Of a stretch of 64,000 nt of DNA, positions 10,759 to 19,442 are shown piece after piece. Positions within the stretch are counted from its first letter, which is position 1. The number at the start of each line of letters is the position of its first letter. Below the pieces are notes generated by a model. It made no database searches and was not told the DNA's origin. It saw only the letters and a program-made list of their open reading frames with translations. The position numbers were made by a program, and so were the translations under genes. The stretch spans positions 1 to 64,000 of the forward strand of contig NZ_JAAEAH010000026.1 in NCBI RefSeq assembly GCF_010998615.1. Direction: 5' to 3'. The stretch comes from Myxococcus sp. CA023. Its GTDB lineage: Bacteria; Myxococcota; Myxococcia; Myxococcales; Myxococcaceae.

Positions 10759-13305
10759 CTAGGCCGCGCTCGCGGATGCCGCGGGCTCGGCGCGGCGGGG
10801 CAGCCGCACGTGGAAGCTGCTGCCGCGCTGGGGCCCTGGGCTCTCCGCCCAGATGGCGCCGCCGTGGCGCTCCACGATTTCGCGGCAGATGAAGAGGCCC
10901 AGCCCCAGTCCGCCGAAGTGGCGCGCCTGGGCGTTGGACGCGCGCGCGAAGGGCCGGAACAGGTCCGCCACGTTCTCCGGAGGGATGCCGATGCCCTCGT
11001 CGCGCACGCTCAGCAGCACGTGCGTCTCCGCGGCCTCCAATGACATGCGCACCGCGCCGCCGTGGGGTGAATAGCGCACGGCGTTGCTGACCAGATTGGT
11101 GAGCACCTGCTCCAGCCGCAGCGCGTCCCAGTCGCCCTCCACCGGGTGGGCGGGGACGTCCAACTCGAAGGTGACGCCGGACTCGGTGCGCAGCTCGAAG
11201 CGCTCCAGCACCTCGCCCAGCAGGGGGACCAGGTCCAGATGCTTGCGCTCCAGCTCCAGCCGCCCGCCCTGGATGCGCGCGGTGTCCAGCAGGTCATCCA
11301 CCAGCCGCGTCAGCCGCTCCGTCTGCCGGGCCATGGAGCGCAGCGCCTTGAGCAGCCGCTCGCGCTCCGGGAAGTCTCCGCTCTTCTCCAACCGCTGGAG
11401 GGTGAGCGCGGCGAAGCCCTTGAGCGGGGTGAGCGGCGTGCGCAGCTCGTGGCTGGCCACGCTGAGGAACTCCTCGCGCGCGCGCACCGCCTCCTTCAGC
11501 TCTGTCTGCGTGGCATCCGTGCGGGCCGCCATCTCGTTGAAGCCGCGGGCCAGCTCGCCCAACTCGTCGTCCTCCTCCACGTCCACGCGCTGCGACCAGT
11601 CGCCCGCGGTCAGCGCGGCGGTGGCGGTGCGCAGATGGTCCAGGCGACGGATGACGTCGCGGGCAACCAGCTGCGACAGCAGCAGGGCCATGAGGACGCC
11701 CAGCAGCACCAGCCCCACCACCGCGGCGCTCATGCGCGTAATCGCCGCATAGGCCACCACCAGCTCCTGCGTCACCAGCACGTTCCACTCCGTGCCTTCC
11801 ACGGGGGCCTCGGCGGCGAGCATGCGGCGGTCCGCCGCGTCGAAGGCCTCCAGCACGCCGATGCCGGGACGCAGCAGTTCCAGGCTGAGCGCGTCCGGCA
11901 AGTGTGCTTCGCCCAGCAGCGGCGCGCCGGGCGCGGTGTCGCGCAGCACCTTGAGGCCGCGCCGGTCCAACACCTGCACGCGGAAGCGCCGCGACGCGGG
12001 CGTGGTGGCCTGGCTCAGGCGCTCCAGGGACAGCAGGCCCACCAGCATGCCCCGCACCTCGCCGTCCTCGCGGAAGGGCTGCGTCACCGCGACCAGGGGC
12101 TGGCCGGGCGGACGGATGAAGGGCGGAGACACCTCGGCGCCCCGGGTGAAGGCCGGGGGCAGGAAGTCGCGCGGCTCCAGGTTCCACCCCTCCACGCTGG
12201 GAGACGCGGCCAGGATGTGGCCCTGGGTGTCCACCGCGAGCGCCGCGTCGAAGGCGCGCTCCTGGGCCGCCAGGTTGACCAGGTAGGGCTCCAGCCGCTC
12301 CGGCGCGGCCGCGGCGAAGGCGGCGCGGAAGCCCGGGGACTCCAGCATCAGCGCCAGGGACTCGCCCGCGTCGTCCAGGTAGCGTCGCAGGAAGTCGGCC
12401 TCGCCCGCGGCGGCGCGCTGCGTGTCGTCGCGCACCTGCTGTTCAATCGCGTTCTGCGCCAGGTACGCCGCCAGCCCGCCCAGCGCCAGCAGCGGCACCA
12501 GCCCCGCGAAGGCCAGCCCGCGCAGCAGCTTCCACCCCACCGTGCGAGGCGCGCGCGGCCGCCAGTCCAGGGCCTGCGCGACACAGGCCAGGGTGAGCAC
12601 CGCATACACGCTGGCGCCCAGCCAAGAAGCACCCCGGCCCAGCGCGTACGCGAGCAGGGCGAAGGGCACCGCCAGCCCGCCCATGAACAGGGCCGGCAGC
12701 CGGCGGTGGAGTCGGTGGGAAGGCAGCAGCAGGCCCACGCCGCACACGGCGAAGAACAGGCCCACCAGGGGCCGAAGGGGCGCGAGGTGGGCGTAGACGG
12801 AGAGCGGGAAGCGCTCGGGCACCACCAGCATGGCCACGCCGAACGCCGCGCCGGTGAGCGCCGCGAAGGTGCGCAGCACGGGCCGCTGGCGCATGGAGGG
12901 CCAGGCCTCCAGCACCACGCCGCCAAAGAGCACCGGGTAGAGGATGATGCCCGTGAAGCTGCCCGGCAGGACGTTGAGCACCCACCAGTACAGCGCCATG
13001 GCCGCGCCCAGCAGCAGGCGCCCCGTGACGTCCAGCCAGCGCGGCGCGCGCGGGTACAGCAGCGCGCCCATCAGCATGATGCTGCCCGTCAGGTACGTGA
13101 GGCCCAGCATGCGCACATACGGGTAGAGCGGCCGGAAGGAGGCCACCCGGAACTCGTATGGGACGTACGTCATCAGCACGCCGAACATCAGGCCCACGAC
13201 GGCGGCGGGCCAGGTGAGCGGCAGGAGGGCCGGTGCGGGCAGCGCCTGGATTTGCGGTGAAGGCGAAGAAGACATCTTTGCGGATTCACGCGCGACGGGC
13301 GCCAT
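10759..13305 (-). CDS. Membrane sensor histidine kinase (multi-TM, Cache-like sensor, HAMP, HisKA, HATPase)
   Basis: An 848-residue kinase. The first about 260 residues are mostly hydrophobic, with seven to eight helices. An extracytoplasmic sensor region resembling a double Cache domain follows (about 285-520), then a membrane helix, a HAMP domain (about 550-605), HisKA with ASHELRTPLTPL, and an HATPase with NLVSNAVRYS, DEGIGI and GGLGLGLF. It should sense an extracellular small molecule; the polytopic N-terminus is unusual. The start is uncertain: ATG at 13305 or 13275, neither with a clear ribosome site. Confidence 0.87.
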   Translation of the reverse strand: MAPVARESAKMSSSPSPQIQALPAPALLPLTWPAAVVGLMFGVLMTYVPYEFRVASFRPLYPYVRMLGLTYLTGSIMLMGALLYPRAPRWLDVTGRLLLGAAMALYWWVLNVLPGSFTGIILYPVLFGGVVLEAWPSMRQRPVLRTFAALTGAAFGVAMLVVPERFPLSVYAHLAPLRPLVGLFFAVCGVGLLLPSHRLHRRLPALFMGGLAVPFALLAYALGRGASWLGASVYAVLTLACVAQALDWRPRAPRTVGWKLLRGLAFAGLVPLLALGGLAAYLAQNAIEQQVRDDTQRAAAGEADFLRRYLDDAGESLALMLESPGFRAAFAAAAPERLEPYLVNLAAQERAFDAALAVDTQGHILAASPSVEGWNLEPRDFLPPAFTRGAEVSPPFIRPPGQPLVAVTQPFREDGEVRGMLVGLLSLERLSQATTPASRRFRVQVLDRRGLKVLRDTAPGAPLLGEAHLPDALSLELLRPGIGVLEAFDAADRRMLAAEAPVEGTEWNVLVTQELVVAYAAITRMSAAVVGLVLLGVLMALLLSQLVARDVIRRLDHLRTATAALTAGDWSQRVDVEEDDELGELARGFNEMAARTDATQTELKEAVRAREEFLSVASHELRTPLTPLKGFAALTLQRLEKSGDFPERERLLKALRSMARQTERLTRLVDDLLDTARIQGGRLELERKHLDLVPLLGEVLERFELRTESGVTFELDVPAHPVEGDWDALRLEQVLTNLVSNAVRYSPHGGAVRMSLEAAETHVLLSVRDEGIGIPPENVADLFRPFARASNAQARHFGGLGLGLFICREIVERHGGAIWAESPGPQRGSSFHVRLPRRAEPAASASAA

Positions 13306-13345
13306 GGGTGCTAGTGCCCCCCGGGCTTTCGTCGAAGGCTCGACA

Positions 13346-13861
13346 TCACGCGACCTCGAGCACCGTCCACTCGCGGACCTCGCCCGCGAGCATCACTTCC
13401 ACTGTATCCCCCGCCTTTCGGCCCATGAGGGCGCGCCCCACGGGGGAGGCGGGGGTGATGACGGACAGGAAGCCGTCACCGCCCGGCCCCGTCAGCTCGG
13501 TGCCGGCGCCCGCGGGCAGGACGAAGAAGGTCCGCTCGGAGAATCCCTCCTCGTCCTCGGTGCTGACGTCCACGATGGCGCCCAGCGCCACCGGCCCCTG
13601 CCGGGGGAAACGTGGGAACTCCGCCTGACCGAACTTCGACAGCGCCTGGAGTTCTTCCTGGACCCGGCGGGCCCGCTGGGCCTGTCCGGTGGCGAGGCTG
13701 CCGAACTCCAGGGCGGCGCGGCCGTCCTCTTTCTTCTCGGACTCCGTGGCCAGACTGCGGGCGGCCTCGCGGGCCTCCGCCTCGGCGCGGTGGGCCAGCC
13801 GGTCGCTCTGCTGGAGGCGGTCCGCGAGCTGGCCCAGGAGTGCATGCTTGTCGAGTCGCAT
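13346..13861 (-). CDS. GreA/GreB-family transcription elongation factor-like protein
   Basis: A 171-residue protein with an N-terminal helical hairpin (residues about 5-90, rich in Ala, Arg and Glu) and a C-terminal FKBP-like Gre domain. The end (VITPASPVGRALMGRKAGDT) matches the Gre C-terminal signature of SPVGRALLGKxxGD type. Gre factors insert the coiled coil into the RNA polymerase secondary channel and rescue backtracked complexes. Whether the acidic tip is functional cannot be judged by eye. It is divergent from the rhodanese gene (86-nt gap). Confidence 0.82.
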   Translation of the reverse strand: MRLDKHALLGQLADRLQQSDRLAHRAEAEAREAARSLATESEKKEDGRAALEFGSLATGQAQRARRVQEELQALSKFGQAEFPRFPRQGPVALGAIVDVSTEDEEGFSERTFFVLPAGAGTELTGPGGDGFLSVITPASPVGRALMGRKAGDTVEVMLAGEVREWTVLEVA

Positions 13862-13947
13862 GGGTGGTACAGAACTGTAGCGTCCATGGCGGACACCTCC
13901 AGTTTTCGGCCAGTCGCCCCCCACCCGTCCGGGCTTAGAGTGGGGGC

Positions 13948-14229
13948 ATGACACCCCAGGAACTCTCGGAGAAGGCCCGGCAGCTCGTCGCCGAAGGCGC
14001 GGTGCTGCTGGATGTGCGCACGCCGCAGGAATTCCAGGAAGGGCACCCCGAGCCCGCCCGGAACATCCCCGTGCAGGAGTTGCCCCGCCGGCTGGCCGAG
14101 GTGGGCCCGCCCGGCACGCGCGTGGTGGTGTACTGCGCCGCCGGTGGCCGCAGTGCCCAGGCCGTGCAACTGCTTCACGCCAACGGCTTCCCGGACGTCT
14201 TCGACCTCAAATCCGTGAAGAACTGGTAG
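13948..14229 (+). CDS. Single-domain rhodanese-like sulfurtransferase
   Basis: A 93-residue cytoplasmic rhodanese. It has LLDVRTPQEFQEGHPEPARNI (residues 20-40), the hallmark entry strand and loop, and the active-site loop C63-AAGGRS. The catalytic Cys carries a persulfide. Length and motif match PspE/GlpE-type proteins without a signal peptide. It stands just before the EamA transporter on the same strand. Confidence 0.9.
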   Translation: MTPQELSEKARQLVAEGAVLLDVRTPQEFQEGHPEPARNIPVQELPRRLAEVGPPGTRVVVYCAAGGRSAQAVQLLHANGFPDVFDLKSVKNW

Positions 14230-14286
14230 CCGACCGGGGGGCAGGTGACACGGGCGCCCGGTTGGAGCAGGGTTCGCCCTTCGGCC

Positions 14287-15201
14287 ATGAGCCGCACGGC
14301 TGGCTTCCTCATCGTGGCGTTGTCGGGCGTGTGTTTCGGCGCGCTGGGCCTCTTTGGCCGCCTGGCCTATGCGGCGGGCACGGACGTGGCCACGCTGCTC
14401 TTCCTTCGCTTCTCCCTCGCCGGGGCGGTGCTCGCCGGTGTCATGGTGCTGCGCCGCCAGCGGTGGCCCCGGGGTGGGGTGCTGGTGGCCCTGGTGCTGC
14501 TGGGCGCCGCTGGGTACTTCAGCCAGTCCGGGGCCTACTTCTTCGCCCTGCAGCACGCGCCCGCGGGGCTGGTGGCCCTGCTGCTGTACTCCTTCCCCGC
14601 GCTGGTGGCGCTGGTGCAGCGTGTCGTCTTCAAGGAGCACCTGGGCCGGGTGAAGTGGCTGGCGGTGGTCCTGTCGGTGGGCGGCACGGTGCTGACAGCC
14701 GACCTGTCCCAGGGCGGCGCCACGCTGCCGGGCGTGCTGCTGGGCCTGCTGTCCGCGCTGTTCTACACCGTCTATGTCGTCGCCAGTGGCCGGGTGTCCG
14801 GTCGGGCGGGGCCGCTGGCCTCCAGCACCGTCATCCTCTGCTCGGCGGGTTTCTCCTTCGGCGTGGCCATGCTGGTGCGTGGCCCTGCCTTTCCCGGCTC
14901 CGTCACGGGCTGGGCCGCGGTGGTGGGGCTGGCGCTGGTGGCCACGGTGGCCGCGGTGCTCCTCTTCTTCGTGGGCATCCAGCGCATTGGCCCGGTGAAC
15001 ACGTCGCTGGTGTCCAACCTGGAGCCCCTGACGGCGGTGGTGCTGGGGGTGCTCTTCCTGGGCGAGCGGCTCACCCCTCGTCAGGTCCTGGGAGGCGTTC
15101 TCATCCTCGGGGCCGCGGTGATGCTGGCCCGTGCCGATGTGCCCCGCGTCTCCCCGGAGCCGCCCGCGGGAGGCGGTGCTCCGGGGACGGTGCCCGGTTA
15201 G
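14287..15201 (+). CDS. EamA/DMT-superfamily transporter
   Basis: A 304-residue integral membrane protein with ten hydrophobic segments in two EamA repeats. The second repeat contains the typical SNLEPLTAVVLGVLFLGE block. These proteins export metabolites, often amino acids or purines; the substrate cannot be read. The start is MSRTAGF at 14287; an upstream ATG-type start at 14245 would add 14 non-hydrophobic residues. It follows the rhodanese by 57 nt and ends inside a hairpin. Confidence 0.88.
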   Translation: MSRTAGFLIVALSGVCFGALGLFGRLAYAAGTDVATLLFLRFSLAGAVLAGVMVLRRQRWPRGGVLVALVLLGAAGYFSQSGAYFFALQHAPAGLVALLLYSFPALVALVQRVVFKEHLGRVKWLAVVLSVGGTVLTADLSQGGATLPGVLLGLLSALFYTVYVVASGRVSGRAGPLASSTVILCSAGFSFGVAMLVRGPAFPGSVTGWAAVVGLALVATVAAVLLFFVGIQRIGPVNTSLVSNLEPLTAVVLGVLFLGERLTPRQVLGGVLILGAAVMLARADVPRVSPEPPAGGGAPGTVPG

Positions 15202-15211
15202 TCCCGGGCAC
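15190..15211. terminator. Hairpin at the convergent EamA/hydrolase junction
   Basis: GTGCCCGG (15190-15197) pairs perfectly with CCGGGCAC (15204-15211) across a 6-nt loop and spans the EamA stop codon. No T-run follows on either strand. A terminator role is inferred from its position between convergent genes. Confidence 0.45.
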
Positions 15212-15226
15212 GCGACTCCATCCGTC

Positions 15227-16171
15227 CTACCAGCGCGTCACTTCGCGCAGGAAGCGGTACACATCCTGGTTGAAGCGCTGCGGCAGCTCCGCATGGGGCG
15301 CGTGGCCGGTGTTCGGGTACAGCTTGAACTCGGCGTTCGGCAGGGCGTTCACCAGGGCTTGCTGGTCAGCGACGGGGAAGAAGCCGTCCTGGTCACCGCC
15401 AATGACGAGCACCGGCACGCGGATGCGGTTCAGCCGCGCCGAGTGGTCCTCCGCGAGCATGCCGTCCAGCGCGTCCTGCCACACGCGCGCGGGCACCTTG
15501 CTGCTCTCCGACACCATCGTGTTGATGTACGACGCCGGGACAGGGCGCACGAAGGTGCTCTCCTGGAACGCGCGGATGAACTCCGGGTCCACCGTGCCCT
15601 CGAACGTGTCCACGATGGACTTCAGCTCCAGCGCCACCGGGTTGCCGGCGACGGTGGGTGCCGAGCCGGCGAGCACCAGTCCCTTCACGCGTCGCGGGAA
15701 GTCCAACGCCACCTGCTGCGCGATGAAGCTGCCCATGGAGTGGCCGACGAGGATGGCGCTGCGCTCGCCCACCGCTTCCAGGAAGGCGTCCACGTCCGCG
15801 GCGAAGGACTGCTGCGTGTAGCAGCACGCCGGGCGCGTCGAATCCCCGTGGCCGCGCTGGTCCAGCACGTAGACGTGGTAGTTGCGCGGGAAGGTGCGCA
15901 GGTTCAGGTCCCACGTGTGGTTGGAATCTGAAAAGCCGTGGAGGAACACCACCGCGGGGCCCAGCGGCAGGCCCTGCTCCACGTAGCGCAGCGTCACGCC
16001 AGTGCGCAGACGAACGGAGCGCTCACGGGGCGTGCCGAACAGCTCCTGCTCGGTGGAGCCCACCTCGGCGCCCTCGGGCGCCAGCTGCATGTCATTCGAG
16101 TCGGACTCCGGCGCGGGGCCACAGGCGGCGAGAACGGGAAGAGCGAGCAGGGCGGCGAGGAGCTTTCTCAT
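15227..16171 (-). CDS. Alpha/beta-hydrolase lipoprotein
   Basis: A 314-residue lipoprotein. The signal peptide ends with lipobox LAAC (Cys17). The hydrolase fold shows the oxyanion-side HGF motif (about 78-80), the nucleophile elbow GHSMG with Ser145, a late Asp in IGGDQDGFF, and His in NTGHAPHAE. It is expected to sit at the outer or inner membrane and cleave an ester or similar bond; the substrate is unknown. Asp-Ser residues follow the Cys region at some distance, so the Lol sorting fate is unclear. It resembles haloperoxidase/lipase-like hydrolases. Confidence 0.88.
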   Translation of the reverse strand: MRKLLAALLALPVLAACGPAPESDSNDMQLAPEGAEVGSTEQELFGTPRERSVRLRTGVTLRYVEQGLPLGPAVVFLHGFSDSNHTWDLNLRTFPRNYHVYVLDQRGHGDSTRPACCYTQQSFAADVDAFLEAVGERSAILVGHSMGSFIAQQVALDFPRRVKGLVLAGSAPTVAGNPVALELKSIVDTFEGTVDPEFIRAFQESTFVRPVPASYINTMVSESSKVPARVWQDALDGMLAEDHSARLNRIRVPVLVIGGDQDGFFPVADQQALVNALPNAEFKLYPNTGHAPHAELPQRFNQDVYRFLREVTRW

Positions 16172-16468
16172 GCGTGAATGCCTCGAGGCTCTCCGGCGGG
16201 AAAGTCCGCCGGTGCATCGAGAAGTCTACGGCTACCTCTGACATTGCCTCGCTGGAAGTGACTCGCGGGGTTGGTGCGCACCCGTTTTTCAGAGCGGAGA
16301 GTCAGCGGGAACCCGCTCTAAACGCACCGTGGACGGAAGGTTCTCGCGTAGGCGGCGCGTCTGTCACGGCCGTGCAACATGGGGGCCCGCGTAACCTTTC
16401 GGCCGCCGCCTTCGTGGTGTCGCTGAATGCCCGGAGTTTCACCGGGCCATTTCGGCGGAGGACGGCAC

Positions 16469-17764
16469 ATGAAGGCACCTCGAGTGGCGGTCATCGGCGG
16501 AGGACTGGGTGGCCTGTCGGCGGCGGCGCTGCTGGCGCGGGGCGGTTGCGCGGTGACGCTCTTCGAGCGCTCGAAGCACCTGGGCGGCCGGGGACAGACG
16601 TCGGACGTGGAGGGCTTCCGCTTCAACCTCGGCGCCCACGCGCTGTACCAGGGGGGCGCGGGGATGCGCGTGCTTGGCGAGTTGGGCGTGAAGCCCGCGG
16701 GCGGCATGCCCGGCGCGGGTTCGTACCTGCTGAGCGGCGGACGTCTGCACACGATGCCGCGCGGCCTGGTCTCCATGTTGACCACGGACGCGTTGGGGCT
16801 GCCGGGGAAGCTGGAACTCGCGAAGCTGCTCGCGGGGCTGGGACGCGTGGACCTGGCGCCGCTGGCGAACATCACCACGCGCGATTGGGTGGAGCAGCAC
16901 CTGTCGAACGCGGACGCCCGCGCCTTCATCCTGGCGCTGGTGCGGGTGATGACCTACTGCGCCGACGTGGACACGATGAGCGCCCAGTCCGCCGTCGCCC
17001 AGCTCCAGGCGAAGCCGGCTGTGCTCTACGTGGACGGCGGGTGGAGCACGCTTGTCTCCGAGCTGGAGACCCGCGCGCGCGATGCGGGCACCCGGCTGGA
17101 GCTCTCCGCGCGGGTGAGCGCCGTCCTGCTGGAGGATGCGGGCTCGCGCGTTCGGGGCGTGCGGCTCGCGGATGGGACGGAGCATGCGGCGGACGCGGTG
17201 GTGGTGGCGGGCGGGCCGGGTGACATCGCGGCGCTGCTGCCCGCTGACGCGCTCCTGGCGCACGACGCGGCCCGCGCCGTGCCGGTGAAGGCGGCCACGC
17301 TGGAGCTGGGGCTGTCCCGGTTGTCCCGTCCGGACGCGTTGTTCGCGCTCGGTACCGATGGCCCCTGGTACGCGTCGGTGCACTCCGCGGTGGCGAAGCT
17401 GGCGCCGGAAGGCGGCGCGATGGTGCATGTGATGCAATACCTGGGCGGCAGAGGCCCAGAGGCGAGCGAGGCCCGCTTGGAGGAAGTGATGGATGCGCTG
17501 CAACCCGGCTGGCGGACGTCCGTGGTGGCGCGCCGTTACCGGCCCTCCCTGCTGGTGTCGCACTGGCTGCCGACGGCGGAGACGGGTGGCCTGTGCGGAC
17601 GTCCCTCGGTGGAGGTGCCGCACGTGCCTGGTTTGTACCGCGTGGGAGATTGGGTGGGGCCGGAGGGCTTGCTCGCGGAGGCGTCCTTCGCCAGCGCGGA
17701 GTCGGTGGCGCGCGCGCTCGTCCCGGGCCAGCAGGTGGCGTCACGCCGGGCAGTGGGGCGCTGA
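16469..17764 (+). CDS. FAD-dependent amine oxidase/phytoene desaturase-like oxidoreductase
   Basis: A 431-residue flavoprotein. The N-terminal dinucleotide-binding motif VIGGGLGGLSAA is followed by the FE(R)xxxLGGR element (FERSKHLGGRGQT). A C-terminal FAD-closing motif is GLYRVGDWVGPEGLLAEASF. Substrate-domain residues do not identify the substrate; carotenoid or other isoprenoid desaturation is possible but not shown. The ATG at 16469 has GGAGG at 8 nt. Its stop is 3 nt from the start of the ECF sigma gene, so the two form an operon. ECF41 factors are known to be linked to oxidoreductase genes. Confidence 0.85.
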   Translation: MKAPRVAVIGGGLGGLSAAALLARGGCAVTLFERSKHLGGRGQTSDVEGFRFNLGAHALYQGGAGMRVLGELGVKPAGGMPGAGSYLLSGGRLHTMPRGLVSMLTTDALGLPGKLELAKLLAGLGRVDLAPLANITTRDWVEQHLSNADARAFILALVRVMTYCADVDTMSAQSAVAQLQAKPAVLYVDGGWSTLVSELETRARDAGTRLELSARVSAVLLEDAGSRVRGVRLADGTEHAADAVVVAGGPGDIAALLPADALLAHDAARAVPVKAATLELGLSRLSRPDALFALGTDGPWYASVHSAVAKLAPEGGAMVHVMQYLGGRGPEASEARLEEVMDALQPGWRTSVVARRYRPSLLVSHWLPTAETGGLCGRPSVEVPHVPGLYRVGDWVGPEGLLAEASFASAESVARALVPGQQVASRRAVGR

Positions 17765-17767
17765 CGC

Positions 17768-18733
17768 ATGGACCGCACCGCGCGCGAAGGACTGGCGCAG
17801 GCCGTGCGCGAGCACGAGCGCTTCCTGTGGGGGCTCTGCTACCGCATGACGGGCGTGTCGGCGGACGCGGAGGACCTGGTGCAGGAGACCTTCGCGCGCG
17901 CCCTGGCCTCGCCGCCCGCGCGAACGGAGGCGCTGCGCCCCTGGCTGTCGCGGGTGGCGGTGAACCTGGCCCGGGACACGTTGCGGCGGCGCAAGCGCGA
18001 GGGCTACGTGGGACCCTGGCTGCCCTCGCCGCTGGACACGGGAGAGGAGGAGCTGCCGCCCCCTGGCGTGGAGGCGCGGCTGCCGGGAGGCGGCTCCACG
18101 GAGGGGCGCTACGCGCTGCTGGAGAGTGTCTCCTTCGCCTTCCTGCTCGCGCTGGAGGCGCTGTCTCCCAAGCAGCGGGCGGTGCTGCTGCTGCGCGACG
18201 TGTTCGACTACTCGGTGCGCGAGGTGGCCGAGGCGCTGAACATGCGCGAGTCCAACGTGAAGGTGGTGCATCACCGCGCGCGGGCGGCGATGGCGGCGTA
18301 CGACCGCGCTCGCTGCCTGCCGACGCGGGAGTTCCAGGCGCGCGCCCGCGCCGCGCTGGAGGGCTTCCTGGGCGCGCTGCTGACGGGGGACGTGGCGGCG
18401 GCGGAGGCGCTGCTCGCCAGCGACGTGTGCGCGCTGTCGGATGGCGGTGGCCAGTACCGCGCCGCGCGCGTGCCGGTGCTTGGACAGTCGCGCGTGCTGC
18501 TGCTCTACCGGCGGCTGATGGAGATGCGGGGGGCGCCCTCCGCCGTGGAGCTGCGGATGCTCAACGGCCTGCCGGCGGTGGTGGCCGTGTTTCCTCCGCC
18601 CCAGCGCGACCCGCAGGCGGGCACCCAGATGGTGGTCCGCGTGGAGCTGGGAGCGGACGGGCGAATCACACAGGTCCACTCCATCCTCACGGACCGCAAG
18701 CTCGCCGGGCTGCGCATGCCCGTGCCCGCCTGA
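17768..18733 (+). CDS. ECF41-type sigma factor with C-terminal SnoaL-like regulatory domain
   Basis: A 321-residue sigma factor. Region 2 (about 15-75) contains EDLVQETFARAL. The linker has WLPSPL (84-89), matching the WLP-type linker motif. Region 4 covers about 128-180 with REVAEALNMRESNVKVVHHR. A SnoaL/NTF2-like extension follows with DGGG at 225-228, the second ECF41 signature. In this group the fused C-terminal domain replaces an anti-sigma factor and tunes activity. It is co-transcribed with the FAD oxidoreductase upstream, its likely target or effector. Confidence 0.9.
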   Translation: MDRTAREGLAQAVREHERFLWGLCYRMTGVSADAEDLVQETFARALASPPARTEALRPWLSRVAVNLARDTLRRRKREGYVGPWLPSPLDTGEEELPPPGVEARLPGGGSTEGRYALLESVSFAFLLALEALSPKQRAVLLLRDVFDYSVREVAEALNMRESNVKVVHHRARAAMAAYDRARCLPTREFQARARAALEGFLGALLTGDVAAAEALLASDVCALSDGGGQYRAARVPVLGQSRVLLLYRRLMEMRGAPSAVELRMLNGLPAVVAVFPPPQRDPQAGTQMVVRVELGADGRITQVHSILTDRKLAGLRMPVPA

Positions 18734-18749
18734 GCGCTCCGGCGGCGCG

Positions 18750-19328
18750 TCAGCTCGCCGGGCGCCGGGCGATGATGAGCTCGCTCACGCCCTGGAGCCG
18801 CTGCACGCGCCGCTCGACGTCGAAGCCCGCGCGCCGCACCAGGTCGAACGTCTCCCGGTCCAGCCGGCACCCGCCGCTCACCCGCATCCAGGCGGGGGTG
18901 AGCAAGTCCTGCACGGTGGCCAGCACTGGCGAGGGCGCGCGCACGTGCTCCAGCATGCGCAGCGCGCCGCCCGGGCGCAGTACCCGGAAAATCTCCGCCA
19001 GCGCCCGCGCCGGGGCCTCCACGCTGCAGAAGACGAGGCTGGACACCACGGCGTCGAAGGAGGCGGCGGGGAAGGGCAGGGACTCCACGCTGGCGTGCAG
19101 CAGCTGCGCGTCGGGCCGCCGTCGCTGGGCTCGCGCGAGCGCCGCTTCGTCCACGTCGATGGCGGTGACGGCGGTGACGGTGTCCGGGTAGCCGGGCAAC
19201 GCCAGGCCGGTGCCGGTGCCCACCTCCAGCACGTGGCCGGACAGGCCGCGCACCAGCTTGCGCCGGGCGGCGGTGAGGCCCAGCCAGCCCAGGGGCGTCA
19301 TGACTGCGTCGTACGCGCGTGCCTTCAT
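18750..19328 (-). CDS. Class I SAM-dependent methyltransferase
   Basis: A 192-residue Methyltransf_11-type enzyme. Motif I is VLEVGTGTGL (about 33-42), the acidic residue binding the SAM ribose is in AIDVD, and the later LPFPAASFDAVV and RVLRPGG motifs are typical. The layout resembles UbiE/phosphatidylethanolamine N-methyltransferase-like proteins, including a YDxxM N-terminus, but the substrate is not established. It converges on the ECF41 gene with a 16-nt gap. Confidence 0.87.
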   Translation of the reverse strand: MKARAYDAVMTPLGWLGLTAARRKLVRGLSGHVLEVGTGTGLALPGYPDTVTAVTAIDVDEAALARAQRRRPDAQLLHASVESLPFPAASFDAVVSSLVFCSVEAPARALAEIFRVLRPGGALRMLEHVRAPSPVLATVQDLLTPAWMRVSGGCRLDRETFDLVRRAGFDVERRVQRLQGVSELIIARRPAS

Positions 19329-19442
19329 GCAGCAGCCTCCTCGTCAGAAACGCGCGGGCCCGGAAGCCCGCCGCGGATGCGCCGGAACTCCGGGCCCATG
19401 AGACGCCAGGCTGCCGCGAGAAGGGCAGCGGACGTTGCGACC

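Noticed and set aside
11146-13260. 704-codon plus-strand frame
   Set aside because: It is the antisense shadow of the membrane histidine kinase, which has intact HAMP, HisKA and HATPase motifs.
16362-16368. TGTCACG as an ECF41 -35 element upstream of the FAD oxidoreductase
   Set aside because: No CGTC-type -10 is found at the right distance (16-17 nt), so a self-activated promoter cannot be claimed.
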